Assembly (NCBI RefSeq): GCF_041438865.1
Contig: NZ_CP109450.1
Coordinates: forward strand, 1,901,001 to 1,965,000
DNA length: 64,000 nt
Reading direction: 5' to 3'
DNA from: Streptomyces sp. NBC_01471
GTDB taxonomy: Bacteria; Actinomycetota; Actinomycetes; Streptomycetales; Streptomycetaceae
A program made the position numbers and the translations under genes. Each line of letters starts with the position of its first letter. Position 1 is the first letter of the stretch. This document shows, in pieces, positions 39,404 through 48,713 of this stretch. The notes under the pieces were generated by a model. It did no database searches and was not told the DNA's origin. It saw nothing but the letters and a program-made list of their open reading frames with translations.

Positions 39404-39461
39404 TTGACCTGAGTAGACCTGTCTGTCTAACCTAATCGGCAACTAGACAGACAGGTCTACT
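39404..39461 (+). promoter_or_regulatory. MFS promoter inside an 18-bp inverted repeat
   Basis: TTGACC (39404) and TAACCT (39428) with an 18-base spacer form a promoter for the MFS gene. It is overlaid by a perfect 18-bp inverted repeat: AGTAGACCTGTCTGTCTA (39412-39429), 14 bases, then its complement (39444-39461). Each arm itself reads TAGAC-n6-GTCTA, so two repressor dimers could bind around the -10 and start site. The rest of the 329-base gap from 39155 shows no gene. Confidence 0.75.
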
Positions 39462-39483
39462 CACACTTCGGACGGGAATGGTC

Positions 39484-40818
39484 ATGACGAATCACTCGGT
39501 CGTCCCGGCGTCCACACCGGCGCGCACCCCGGATGCGGCGCCCGCCGACGCCGGACCCCCTTCCGGATCCGACTCCGCTGCCGGGTCCACAGCCATATCA
39601 GCGCGGGGCCGGCGGCTCCCGCCGAACGTGGCGCTGTACGTACTCGCCTCGATCACCGTCTCGTTCCTGGCGGCCTCCAGCGCGCCGACCCCGCTCTACG
39701 CGGTCTACCAGGCCGAATGGGGCTTCGACCCGATCACCACCACCGTGGTCTTCGGCGTCTACGCGGTGGCCGTGCTGCTCGGGCTGCTCACCATGGGCAA
39801 GCTCTCCGACCACGTCGGCAGGCGGCCGGTGCTGCTGGCCGCGCTGGCGGCGCAAGGCGCCTCGATGGTCGTGTTCGCCACCTCCGAGGGCGTGTCGGGG
39901 CTGATGGTCGCCCGGATCGTCCAGGGACTGTCGACCGGCGCCGCGCTCGGCGCGATCGGGGCGGGGATGATGGACATCGACCGGCCACGCGGCACGATCA
40001 CCAACGCGGTCGTCCCGGGCATCGGCACGGCGACCGGTGCACTGGTCTCCGGCCTCGTCGTCCAGTTCCTGCCCGCCCCCACGCATCTGGTCTATCTCGG
40101 GCTGCTGGCGGTCTTCGCCCTCCAGGCCGTCGGCGTCGCGCTGATGGCGGAGACGGTGACCCGAAAGCCGGGGGCGCTGGCCAGCCTGGCGCCGGAGATC
40201 AAGCTGCCGCGCGCCGTCCGCCGCCCGATGCTGGTGGCCGCGCCGGTGCTGTTCGCCGTCTGGGCGCTGGCCGGGCTGTACGGGTCGCTCGGTCCTTCGC
40301 TCGCACGGCAGTTGACGGGTTCCAGGTCCGAAGTACTCGGCGGACTCAGCCTGTTCGTGCTCGCCGGGGTGGCCGCCGTCTCGGTGCTGGTCCTGCGGAA
40401 GGCGGCGACCCGGACGGTGATGCTCACCGGCATCCTCGCGCTGATCGCCGGGGTGGCCCTCACCCTCGTCTCGATCCGCGGCTCCTCCCCCACCGGCTTC
40501 TTCGGCGGCACCGCCATCGCGGGCGTCGGCTTCGGCAGCGGGTTCCAGGGAGGCATCCGTACGGTGATGCCGCTGGCCCGGCCGCACGAGAGTTCCGGGG
40601 TGCTGTCACTGCTCTTCGTCGTCTCCTACCTGGGCATGGGGGTGCCCGCCGTGATCGCCGGGTTCCTCGTCGTCCACGCGGGCGGACTGACCGCAACCGC
40701 GCAGGAGTACGGCATCGCGGTGATCGTTCTCGCCGCTTTCGCGCTGCTCGGGCTGGCGCGCGGCGGCCGGGACAAGACGGCGGTCCTGCCGGGCGAGCGG
40801 GCCGGCGGCAACGCCTGA
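39484..40818 (+). CDS. MFS efflux transporter
   Basis: The 444-residue protein has a disordered Ala/Pro-rich N-terminus of about 45 residues, then twelve membrane segments. The MFS motif is MGKLSDHVGRRPVLLAAL, with VARIVQGLSTGAALGAI after it, as in sugar- or drug-efflux type DHA1 members. ATG at 39484 is preferred to 39478 for its spacing to GGACGGGA. The promoter is embedded in an 18-bp inverted repeat, and a TetR gene follows in the same direction with a related half-site. This is a typical TetR-controlled exporter. Substrate unknown. Confidence 0.92.
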   Translation: MTNHSVVPASTPARTPDAAPADAGPPSGSDSAAGSTAISARGRRLPPNVALYVLASITVSFLAASSAPTPLYAVYQAEWGFDPITTTVVFGVYAVAVLLGLLTMGKLSDHVGRRPVLLAALAAQGASMVVFATSEGVSGLMVARIVQGLSTGAALGAIGAGMMDIDRPRGTITNAVVPGIGTATGALVSGLVVQFLPAPTHLVYLGLLAVFALQAVGVALMAETVTRKPGALASLAPEIKLPRAVRRPMLVAAPVLFAVWALAGLYGSLGPSLARQLTGSRSEVLGGLSLFVLAGVAAVSVLVLRKAATRTVMLTGILALIAGVALTLVSIRGSSPTGFFGGTAIAGVGFGSGFQGGIRTVMPLARPHESSGVLSLLFVVSYLGMGVPAVIAGFLVVHAGGLTATAQEYGIAVIVLAAFALLGLARGGRDKTAVLPGERAGGNA

Positions 40819-40859
40819 GGCGTGCCTCCGGCCGGGACTCGGTTGGGACGCGGCCGGGG

Positions 40860-40886
40860 CATAATGTACAGATCTGTCTGAAGGAG
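40860..40886 (+). promoter_or_regulatory. tetR promoter with related half-site
   Basis: A CATAAT -10-like box (40860-40865) is followed by ACAGATCTGT (40868-40877), a 10-bp palindrome extending into CTGTCTG, which also occurs in the arms at 39412-39461. AAGGAG at 40881-40886 is the ribosome site of tetR. This suggests autoregulation. Confidence 0.5.
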
Positions 40887-40894
40887 TGACCGTC

Positions 40895-41488
40895 ATGGCG
40901 AGCGTCCGGAGCACCGCGAAGCCGTCGGCGCGTGAGCGTCTGCTCGCCGCCGCGAACGAGCTGTTCTACGCAGAAGGCGTGCAGAGCGTCGGGATCGACC
41001 GGGTCATCGAGCACGCGGGCGTGGCCAAGGCGTCGCTGTACAACACCTTCGGCGGCAAGGAGCAGCTCGTCCGGGCGTACCTCGACACACGGCACACGGG
41101 CACCGTCGACCGGATCACCCGGGCCGTCGCGGAGCGCGAGACGCCCCGCGAGCAGATGCTGGCGGTCTTCGAGTCCCAGGGGCGGCAGTTCGACCGGCCC
41201 GACTTCCACGGCTGCGCCTTCATCCGCGCCGGCGCCGAGGCCAGCCCCGGCGGGCTGGTCGAGGAAGCGGCGGACGCCTTCCGCGGCTGGATGCGCGAAC
41301 TCTTCACCCGCCTCGCCACCGAGGCCGGCGCCGCCGACCCCGACGCCCTGGGCCACCAGCTCCAACTCCTCTACGACGGCGCCGGCATCTCCGCCCTGAT
41401 GGACCACGACTCCGCGGTGGCCTCGGCCTCCCGCGCGGCGGCGGCCGCCCTGATCGCGGCGGCGACGGGTGCATCCACCGAGGCATGA
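40895..41488 (+). CDS. TetR-family repressor
   Basis: The 197-residue protein has a TetR DNA-binding domain (residues 12-58: ANELFYAEGVQSVGIDRVIEHAGVAKASLYNTFGGKEQLV). The ligand domain includes HGCAFIRAGAEASPGG, a hallmark of the AcrR/TetR_C_16-like group often paired with efflux pumps. AAGGAG stands eight bases before the ATG at 40895. It lies 76 bases after the MFS gene, and both upstream regions contain the CTGTCTG element, so it most likely represses the exporter and itself. Confidence 0.93.
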   Translation: MASVRSTAKPSARERLLAAANELFYAEGVQSVGIDRVIEHAGVAKASLYNTFGGKEQLVRAYLDTRHTGTVDRITRAVAERETPREQMLAVFESQGRQFDRPDFHGCAFIRAGAEASPGGLVEEAADAFRGWMRELFTRLATEAGAADPDALGHQLQLLYDGAGISALMDHDSAVASASRAAAAALIAAATGASTEA

Positions 41489-41550
41489 ACGGCGCCCGGT
41501 ACGCACACGGGCCGGGACCGCGAGCCTGAACCACGAGGTGGGCCAAGGCT

Positions 41551-41567
41551 GCTGACGCAGCGTCAGC
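41551..41567. terminator. Palindrome between convergent tetR and cynR
   Basis: GCTGACGC-A-GCGTCAGC is a perfect 17-bp dyad in the gap between the two convergent genes. It can fold as a tight hairpin in either transcript, so a terminator role is likely. Confidence 0.5.
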
Positions 41568-41617
41568 CGAGCGGTCCGGGCCAACGCACCGGGCCGTCGG
41601 CTCCGGTCGGGCCCCCA

Positions 41618-42526
41618 TCAGGCCGGCGTGTAGCCGCGGGTGTGGAGGACCTGCTGGACGACGTCGGTGAAGGCACGGGACGCCGCGCTCCGGTAAGCGC
41701 TCTCCCGCCGGAGGAGGGCGACGGTCCGCTGGGGAAGGGGTGGTTCGAGGGGGATGGGACGCAGGTGCGGGTGGTCGTCGGTGATGGCATCGGGCAGGAC
41801 GGTGGCCAGCGGGGTACGCCGGACGATCTCGGTGAGTGCCTGGATGGAGTTGGCCTCCACCACGATGCGGGGACTGACCCGCTCCTGGGTGAAGTAGGCG
41901 TCGATGTGCACGCGGGTGGCGAAGTCACCGCTGAGCAGGGCGAGATGACGCTCGGCGAGCGCTCCGACGGACAACGGCCGTGCGCGGCCCGCGTCATGGG
42001 GCCGGCCCGCGCCGACGACCAGGCTGAGGGTTTCGGTGAACAGGGCTGTCGCGGCGATACCGGGCAGGTGGGGGCCGTCGAAGGCGATACCGAGGTCGAG
42101 GTCGTCGGCGAGCAGCGCCGACTCGATGTGGTCCTGCGTCATCTCCCTTACGTCCAGAGCGATACCGGGGTGGCGGGTGTGCAGCTCGGCGATCAGCGGC
42201 CCGACCAGGTAGGCGGTGAAGGTCGGGGTCACCGCCAGGCGCAGGCTCCCCCGGGAGAGGTCCTGGACGTCGGCGACCGCACGTCCGGCTGCGGCCAGGT
42301 CACGCAGCGCGCGGCGGGCGTAGTGCTCGTACGCCTCGCCCGCGTCGGTGAGGCGTACGGCGCGGCCGGTGCGGTCCAGCAGCTGCACCCCCACACCGCG
42401 CTCCAGCTGCTTGATCTGCTGGGACAGGGTGGGCTGGGAGATCCGCAGCTCTTCGGCGGCGCGGGTGAAGCTGCCGTGCTCGGCCACGGCGAGCAGATAG
42501 CGCAGGTGACGCAGTTCCAGGGCCAT
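41618..42526 (-). CDS. cynR: LysR-family regulator of the cyanate operon
   Basis: The 302-residue LysR-type regulator has an N-terminal helix-turn-helix (MALELRHLRYLLAVAEHGSFTRAAEELRISQPTLSQQIKQLE) and a periplasmic-binding-like effector domain. Sequence features resemble CynR. It is divergent from carbonic anhydrase and cyanase, the same arrangement as cynR-cynTS in E. coli, so activation by cyanate is likely. The ATG at 42526 gives the family start. A T-n11-A type box lies in the shared promoter region. Confidence 0.93.
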   Translation of the reverse strand: MALELRHLRYLLAVAEHGSFTRAAEELRISQPTLSQQIKQLERGVGVQLLDRTGRAVRLTDAGEAYEHYARRALRDLAAAGRAVADVQDLSRGSLRLAVTPTFTAYLVGPLIAELHTRHPGIALDVREMTQDHIESALLADDLDLGIAFDGPHLPGIAATALFTETLSLVVGAGRPHDAGRARPLSVGALAERHLALLSGDFATRVHIDAYFTQERVSPRIVVEANSIQALTEIVRRTPLATVLPDAITDDHPHLRPIPLEPPLPQRTVALLRRESAYRSAASRAFTDVVQQVLHTRGYTPA

Positions 42527-42548
42527 ACCACCGACTATAGATGCCACC

Positions 42549-42586
42549 AATAGGACTTATGGATATTACGTCTTGGACGCTATACC
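42549..42586 (+). promoter_or_regulatory. LysR box and cynT promoter
   Basis: AATA-11-TATT (42549-42567) fits the interrupted dyad bound by LysR proteins. A TATACC -10 (42581-42586) stands 14 bases downstream with only a weak -35, as expected for an activator-dependent promoter leading to cynT. Confidence 0.5.
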
Positions 42587-42650
42587 TCCAGGTCGTGCAT
42601 GGTGGATCTGGTCAGGCCCACGGGCTCGGCATCCATCGAAGGGAGTGACC

Positions 42651-43265
42651 ATGCACGACCTCACCGAGGGAGTCCGGCGCTTCAAGCGGGACATCTTTCC
42701 CCCCAGGGCGGAGCTCTTCGCCCACCTCGCAGGCCACCACCGGCCGGCGACGCTGTTCATCGGCTGTTCCGACGCCCGTGTCGTGCCGGAGCTGATCTGC
42801 GCCAGCGAACCGGGTGAGCTGTTCGTGATCCGCACCGCCGGGAATCTCGTTCCCGCCCACACCCCCGTCCGTGCCGACGGGATCGCGGCGAGCATCGAGT
42901 ACGCCGTCGCGGTGCTGGGCGTGTCCGGCATCGTGGTGTGCGGGCACTCCGCCTGCGGCGCGATGACAGCCCTGGCCGAGGGACACGATCTGACCGGCAC
43001 CCCCGCGGTCGCCGACTGGCTGCGGCACGCGGACACCGCCCGGGCCCGCGCCGCCACCCCGTCGACCGGGGGGACGGACCCCGTGGACGCGCTGATACGT
43101 ACGAACGTGTTCACGCAGCTGGCGAACCTGGCCACCCACCCCTCGGTGGCCCGCGGCCTCGCCGCCGGGACGGTCACCCTGCACGGCTGGGTCTACGACA
43201 TCGCCACGGGCGGCGTAGAAGAGCTCGATCCCGCGACCGGCCGCGGCAACGCCCTCGCGGCCTGA
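42651..43265 (+). CDS. cynT: Beta-carbonic anhydrase
   Basis: This 204-residue enzyme has the beta-class zinc ligands in FIGCSDARVVPE and VVCGHSACGAM. It interconverts CO2 and bicarbonate. In cyanate operons it re-supplies the bicarbonate that cyanase consumes. GAAGGGAG precedes the ATG at 42651. It is first in cynT-cynS-deaminase and divergent from cynR. The context makes CynT the best name, although other beta-carbonic anhydrases look alike. Confidence 0.93.
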   Translation: MHDLTEGVRRFKRDIFPPRAELFAHLAGHHRPATLFIGCSDARVVPELICASEPGELFVIRTAGNLVPAHTPVRADGIAASIEYAVAVLGVSGIVVCGHSACGAMTALAEGHDLTGTPAVADWLRHADTARARAATPSTGGTDPVDALIRTNVFTQLANLATHPSVARGLAAGTVTLHGWVYDIATGGVEELDPATGRGNALAA

Positions 43266-43385
43266 GCCGTGCCCTCCGATCCCCGTACACATCCCCGCGT
43301 CAGCGACGCGCCCGGGATCACCGCCCACCCGAGAATCCGCTGCGCTCCCGTCCGCGGGACGCAGCACACCGAGAGGAAACCCACC

Positions 43386-43856
43386 ATGGTGCACGCACAG
43401 CTGGACCCCGCCGCCCGTCAGGCCCTGGCTCTGGTGGCCGTCGAGGCCAAGACCCGCAAGGACCTGTCCTGGCAGCAGATCGCCGACGCCGCCGGACTGT
43501 CGGCCGCTTTCACCACCGCCGCCGTTCTCGGCCAGCACGCCCTGCCGGAGGACGCCGCGAAGGCCGTCGCGGAGCTGCTGGGCCTGGACGACGACGCGGT
43601 GATGCTGCTGCAGACCATCCCGACCCGGGGCTCGATCCCCGGCGCCGTCCCGACGGACCCGACGATCTACCGCTTCTACGAGATGCTCCAGGTCTACGGC
43701 ACCACGCTCAAGGCCCTGGTCCACGAGCAGTTCGGCGACGGCATCATCAGCGCGATCAACTTCAGGCTCGACGTGCAGAAGGTCGCCGACCCGGAGGGCG
43801 GCGAGCGCGCCGTCATCACCCTGGACGGCAAGTACCTGCCCACCAAGCCCTTCTGA
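43386..43856 (+). CDS. cynS: Cyanate hydratase (cyanase)
   Basis: The 156-residue protein has an N-terminal helix-turn-helix-like dimer domain and the conserved cyanase end. The catalytic Arg and Glu are in [12 protein letters not shown], and the Ser is in [14 protein letters not shown]. It turns cyanate and bicarbonate into carbamate, which gives ammonia and CO2. The length equals the E. coli enzyme. The gene lies 120 bases after cynT and 60 before the deaminase in the same direction, making one detoxification unit. Confidence 0.96.
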   Translation: MVHAQLDPAARQALALVAVEAKTRKDLSWQQIADAAGLSAAFTTAAVLGQHALPEDAAKAVAELLGLDDDAVMLLQTIPTRGSIPGAVPTDPTIYRFYEMLQVYGTTLKALVHEQFGDGIISAINFRLDVQKVADPEGGERAVITLDGKYLPTKPF

Positions 43857-43916
43857 CCCGTCAGCCCCGCAGCCACACTCCGCCCCCCCCACTCCCCACT
43901 CCCTGGAGGAATCCCC

Positions 43917-44417
43917 ATGGACTTCGCACAGCGCACCATCGACCTCGCCCGGCAGAACGTCGCCGAGGGCGGGCGGCCGTTCGCGACCGTCATCGTCAAG
44001 GACGGTGAAATCCTGGCCGAGAGCCCGAACAAGGTCGCCCAGACCAACGACCCGACGGCGCACGCCGAGGTTCTCGCCATCCGCGAGGCGTGCGTGAAGC
44101 TGGGCACCGAGCACCTGGCCGGCACCACCATCTACGTCCTGGCCCACCCCTGCCCGATGTGCCTGGGGGCGCTGTACTACTGCTCACCGGACGAGGTCGT
44201 CTTCCTCACCACCCGCGACGCGTACGAGCCCCACTACGTGGACGACCGCAAGTACTTCGAACTCGACAGCTTCTACGGCGAGTTCGCCAAGGACTACACG
44301 GAGCGCCGGCTGCCCATGCGCCACGAGGCGCATGACGGCGCCGTCGACGTGTACCGGTTCTGGCAGGAGCTGAACGGCGGCGAGCGCCGCGTGGCCGGGG
44401 CCCCCACCGCCGGCTGA
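43917..44417 (+). CDS. Guanine deaminase-like nucleobase deaminase
   Basis: The 166-residue zinc enzyme belongs to the cytidine deaminase superfamily. HAEVLAI holds the zinc His and catalytic Glu, and PCPMCLGALYY the two cysteines. NDPTAHAEV and a C-terminal ERRLPMRHE segment resemble the GuaD/TadA-related guanine deaminases of Bacillus. It is the last gene of the cyanate unit, with CTGGAGG before the ATG, which is not an expected cyn partner. It may supply xanthine to the xanthine dehydrogenase encoded elsewhere in the window, or act on a cyanate-derived amine. Substrate not established. Confidence 0.85.
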   Translation: MDFAQRTIDLARQNVAEGGRPFATVIVKDGEILAESPNKVAQTNDPTAHAEVLAIREACVKLGTEHLAGTTIYVLAHPCPMCLGALYYCSPDEVVFLTTRDAYEPHYVDDRKYFELDSFYGEFAKDYTERRLPMRHEAHDGAVDVYRFWQELNGGERRVAGAPTAG

Positions 44418-44436
44418 CGCCTCGGGAGTGGCCGAA

Positions 44437-44480
44437 GGGTGGCCGGGGGCCCGGCCCGCGAGACCAGGCCCCCGCCACCC
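44437..44480. terminator. Terminator at the end of the cyanate unit
   Basis: GGGTGGC(C)GGGGGCC pairs with GGCCCCCGCCACCC, a 14-bp stem with one bulged C. It separates the deaminase from the convergent TetR gene. Confidence 0.75.
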
Positions 44481-44556
44481 GATGCAGGCCGGCCGACGCA
44501 CGCCGTCCGAGCCCCGCCCGCCGAACGGGTGGGAGCAGCCCGCGCCCGCAGCACCG

Positions 44557-45138
44557 TCAGACGGGCCGGTCGTCTTCGAGGATCGCCCTGAGTCCGTCCG
44601 TGAGGTCCCGTGCGGAGGGCGCCGACTCCGGGTCCACCAGCCACTGGACCATCACCCCGGCGAGCAGCGCCTGGTAGACGAGTCCGGCCGTGCGGGCCTT
44701 CTCCGGGTCGGTCTTCCCGTCGATGCCCTGGAAGTTCTCGGCGAGTCCGGCACGGCCCTCCTGCTGTGGCCCGGCGATCGCCTTGCGCAGCTCGGGCTCG
44801 TCCTCGATGCGCGAGACGACTTCGAGCTGGAGCTTCCACAGCGCCCGGCTGGCCTCGTAGGAGCCGATGACCTTCCCCCACACCGCTTCGAAACGCTCGT
44901 ACGGATCGGCGATGGCCGTGGGATCCACCCCGGAGTCCTCGCCGACGGTGTCGCCCCACTCCTCGGTCACCTTGAGGAAGGCCAGGTTGAGCAGCGCCTC
45001 CTTGGAACCGTAGTGGTAGCCGATGGAGGCCAGATTCGTACCGGAGGCGGCGACGATGTCGCGGGCGGTCGTCCGCGCGTACCCCTTCTCCAGCAGGCAG
45101 CTCTTGGCGCCTTCGAGCAGATCCTCACGATGTCCCAT
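44557..45138 (-). CDS. TetR-family regulator
   Basis: The 193-residue protein starts with a TetR helix-turn-helix (KSCLLEKGYARTTARDIVAASGTNLASIGYHYGSKEALL) followed by a helical ligand domain. It is 78 bases downstream of serA in the same direction and convergent to the cyanate unit. Neither neighbour is an obvious target. A direct repeat, TGTGTAAGACG/TGTGTATACGG, overlaps its likely -10, which would allow autoregulation. Targets and ligand are unknown. Confidence 0.9.
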   Translation of the reverse strand: MGHREDLLEGAKSCLLEKGYARTTARDIVAASGTNLASIGYHYGSKEALLNLAFLKVTEEWGDTVGEDSGVDPTAIADPYERFEAVWGKVIGSYEASRALWKLQLEVVSRIEDEPELRKAIAGPQQEGRAGLAENFQGIDGKTDPEKARTAGLVYQALLAGVMVQWLVDPESAPSARDLTDGLRAILEDDRPV

Positions 45139-45167
45139 GACAGCAGCGTACCCGGCACGCAGACGCC

Positions 45168-45189
45168 TGTGTAAGACGTGTGTATACGG
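45168..45189 (-). promoter_or_regulatory. tetR promoter with tandem direct repeat
   Basis: TGTGTAAGACG and TGTGTATACGG (plus strand) are adjacent imperfect 11-bp repeats. On the minus strand the second includes TATACA, a good -10 for the TetR gene starting at 45138. Confidence 0.4.
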
Positions 45190-45216
45190 GCCGGGTACGG
45201 CGGTGACGTGCGGAAA

Positions 45217-46809
45217 TCAGTCGGTCAGGTCAACCGAACGGGCCGAGGCGGCGCCGATCTCATCGGAGATCTCGGCCAGCACGGCCGGCGGCACGGTGTC
45301 GTCGACGGTCAGGACGACCAGCGCCTCGCCGCCCACGGCCGCCCGCGAGACCTGCATGCCGGCGATGTTCAGCCCGGCCTCGCCGAGGATCTTGCCGACG
45401 GCGCCGACCACACCGGGACGGTCGGCGTAGCGCAGCACGACCATGTGGTCGGAGAGCGCCACGTCCACGTCGTACTCCCCGACGGAGACGATCTTCTGGA
45501 GGTTCTTCGGTCCGGCCAGCGTGCCGGAGACCGAGACCTCCTCGCCGCCCGCGAGAGTTCCGCGGACGGTGACGACGTTGCGGTGGTCGGGCGACTCGGA
45601 GCTGGTCGTCAGACGGACCTCGACGCCGCGCTCCTGCGCGAAGAGCGGGGCGTTGACGTAGCTCACGGTCTCGTCCACGACGTCCTCGAACACGCCCTTG
45701 AGCGCGGAGAGTTCGAGCACCTTGACGTCGTGCTGGGTGATCTCGCCGTACACCTCGACGTCCAGCCGGGCCGCGACCTCGCCCGCCAGCGCGGTGAAGA
45801 TCCGGCCGAGCTTCTCCGCGAGCGGCAGCCCCGGGCGCACGTCCTCGGCGATCACGCCGCCCTGGACGTTGACCGCGTCGGGGACGAGCTCACCGGCGAG
45901 CGCGAGGCGGACGGACTTGGCGACCGCCACACCCGCCTTCTCCTGTGCCTCGTCCGTGGAGGCGCCGAGGTGCGGGGTGCAGACGACCTGGTCGAACTGG
46001 AAGAGCGGGGAGTCCGTGCAGGGCTCCTTCGCGTACACGTCGAGACCGGCACCGGCGACGCGGCCCTCCTTGAGGGCGGAGGCGAGCGCCTCCTCGTCCA
46101 CGATCCCGCCGCGCGCGGCGTTGACGATCCGGACGTGCGGCTGCACCTTGTGCAGCGCCTCGTCGCCGATCAGGCCGATCGTCTCGGGGGTCTTGGGGAG
46201 GTGGACGGTGATGAAGTCCGCCACTTCGAGCAGCTCGTCGAGCGAGAGCAGCTTGACGCCCATCTGGGCGGCGCGCGCGGGCTGTACGTAGGGGTCGAAG
46301 GCCACGATCTTCATGCCGAAGGCCGACATGCGCTGCGCGACCAGGACACCGATCCGGCCGAGGCCGACGACACCGAGGGTCTTCTCGCTCAGCTCGACGC
46401 CGGTGTACTTCGAGCGCTTCCACTCGCCGTTCTTGAGCGCGCTGTTGGCCTGCGGGATGTTGCGCGCGGTGGCGACCAGCAGACCGCAGGCGAGCTCGGC
46501 GGCGGTGACGATGTTGGAGGTCGGTGCGTTCACGACCATGACGCCGGCCTTGGTGGCGGCGGAGACGTCCACGTTGTCCAGCCCGACACCGGCACGGGCG
46601 ACGATCTTCAGCTTCTTGGCGGCGGCGACGGCCTCGGCATCGACCTTGGTGGCCGAGCGGACCAGGATCGCGTCCACGTCGGCGATGGCGGGCAGCAGCT
46701 CCGCGCGGTCGGCTCCGTTGCAGTGCCGGACCTCGAAGTCCGGGCCCAGCGCGTCCACTGTGGCGGGCGACAGCTCTTCAGCGATGAGTACGACAGGTTT
46801 CGAGCTCAC
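45217..46809 (-). CDS. serA: D-3-phosphoglycerate dehydrogenase
   Basis: The 530-residue long-form enzyme makes the first step of serine synthesis from 3-phosphoglycerate. It has the NAD fold VVGLGRIGVLVAQRM, the substrate loop RSATKVD and catalytic region NAARGGIVDEEAL. An intervening domain follows, then a C-terminal ACT domain (YADRPGVVGAVGKILGEAGLNIAGMQVSR) through which serine inhibits it. GTG at 46809 follows GAGG. It lies downstream of ilvC on the same strand, but a strong terminator and its own promoter separate the two. Confidence 0.95.
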   Translation of the reverse strand: MSSKPVVLIAEELSPATVDALGPDFEVRHCNGADRAELLPAIADVDAILVRSATKVDAEAVAAAKKLKIVARAGVGLDNVDVSAATKAGVMVVNAPTSNIVTAAELACGLLVATARNIPQANSALKNGEWKRSKYTGVELSEKTLGVVGLGRIGVLVAQRMSAFGMKIVAFDPYVQPARAAQMGVKLLSLDELLEVADFITVHLPKTPETIGLIGDEALHKVQPHVRIVNAARGGIVDEEALASALKEGRVAGAGLDVYAKEPCTDSPLFQFDQVVCTPHLGASTDEAQEKAGVAVAKSVRLALAGELVPDAVNVQGGVIAEDVRPGLPLAEKLGRIFTALAGEVAARLDVEVYGEITQHDVKVLELSALKGVFEDVVDETVSYVNAPLFAQERGVEVRLTTSSESPDHRNVVTVRGTLAGGEEVSVSGTLAGPKNLQKIVSVGEYDVDVALSDHMVVLRYADRPGVVGAVGKILGEAGLNIAGMQVSRAAVGGEALVVLTVDDTVPPAVLAEISDEIGAASARSVDLTD

Positions 46810-46919
46810 GTTAGACCTCACAAGTCCGTTGCGGACGGCCGTCCCGACGGCCGCAGGCGGAGGGGCTGGGGCGCGTGGAAGACGCACGACGCTGTGGGCC
46901 TGACGCGTATGTTCTGAGC

Positions 46920-46961
46920 AGTGTAGTGGCGTTGCGGCCCACTTATTCCGCCAGTGCGGAA
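46920..46961 (-). promoter_or_regulatory. serA promoter with 16-bp palindrome
   Basis: On the minus strand TACACT (46920-46925) is a fair -10. About 20 bases upstream lies TTCCGC-CAGT-GCGGAA (46946-46961), a perfect 6-bp inverted repeat covering the place of the -35, where no TTGACA-like box is seen. An activator or repressor site is likely. Confidence 0.5.
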
Positions 46962-46989
46962 GGATCACCCGTACGTGGTTGGCCACGGT

Positions 46990-47026
46990 GGACAGGGGGC
47001 CGTCCGGTGCGGAAGGCCCCCTGTCC
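46990..47026 (-). terminator. Terminator of the ilvBNC operon
   Basis: A perfect 12-bp stem (GGACAGGGGGCC / GGCCCCCTGTCC) with a 13-nt loop lies immediately after the ilvC stop at 47034. Confidence 0.85.
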
Positions 47027-47033
47027 TCAAGGC

Positions 47034-48693
<1,660 letters not shown>

Positions 48694-48713
48694 GTCGTCG
48701 GTCTCTCTCTGTC

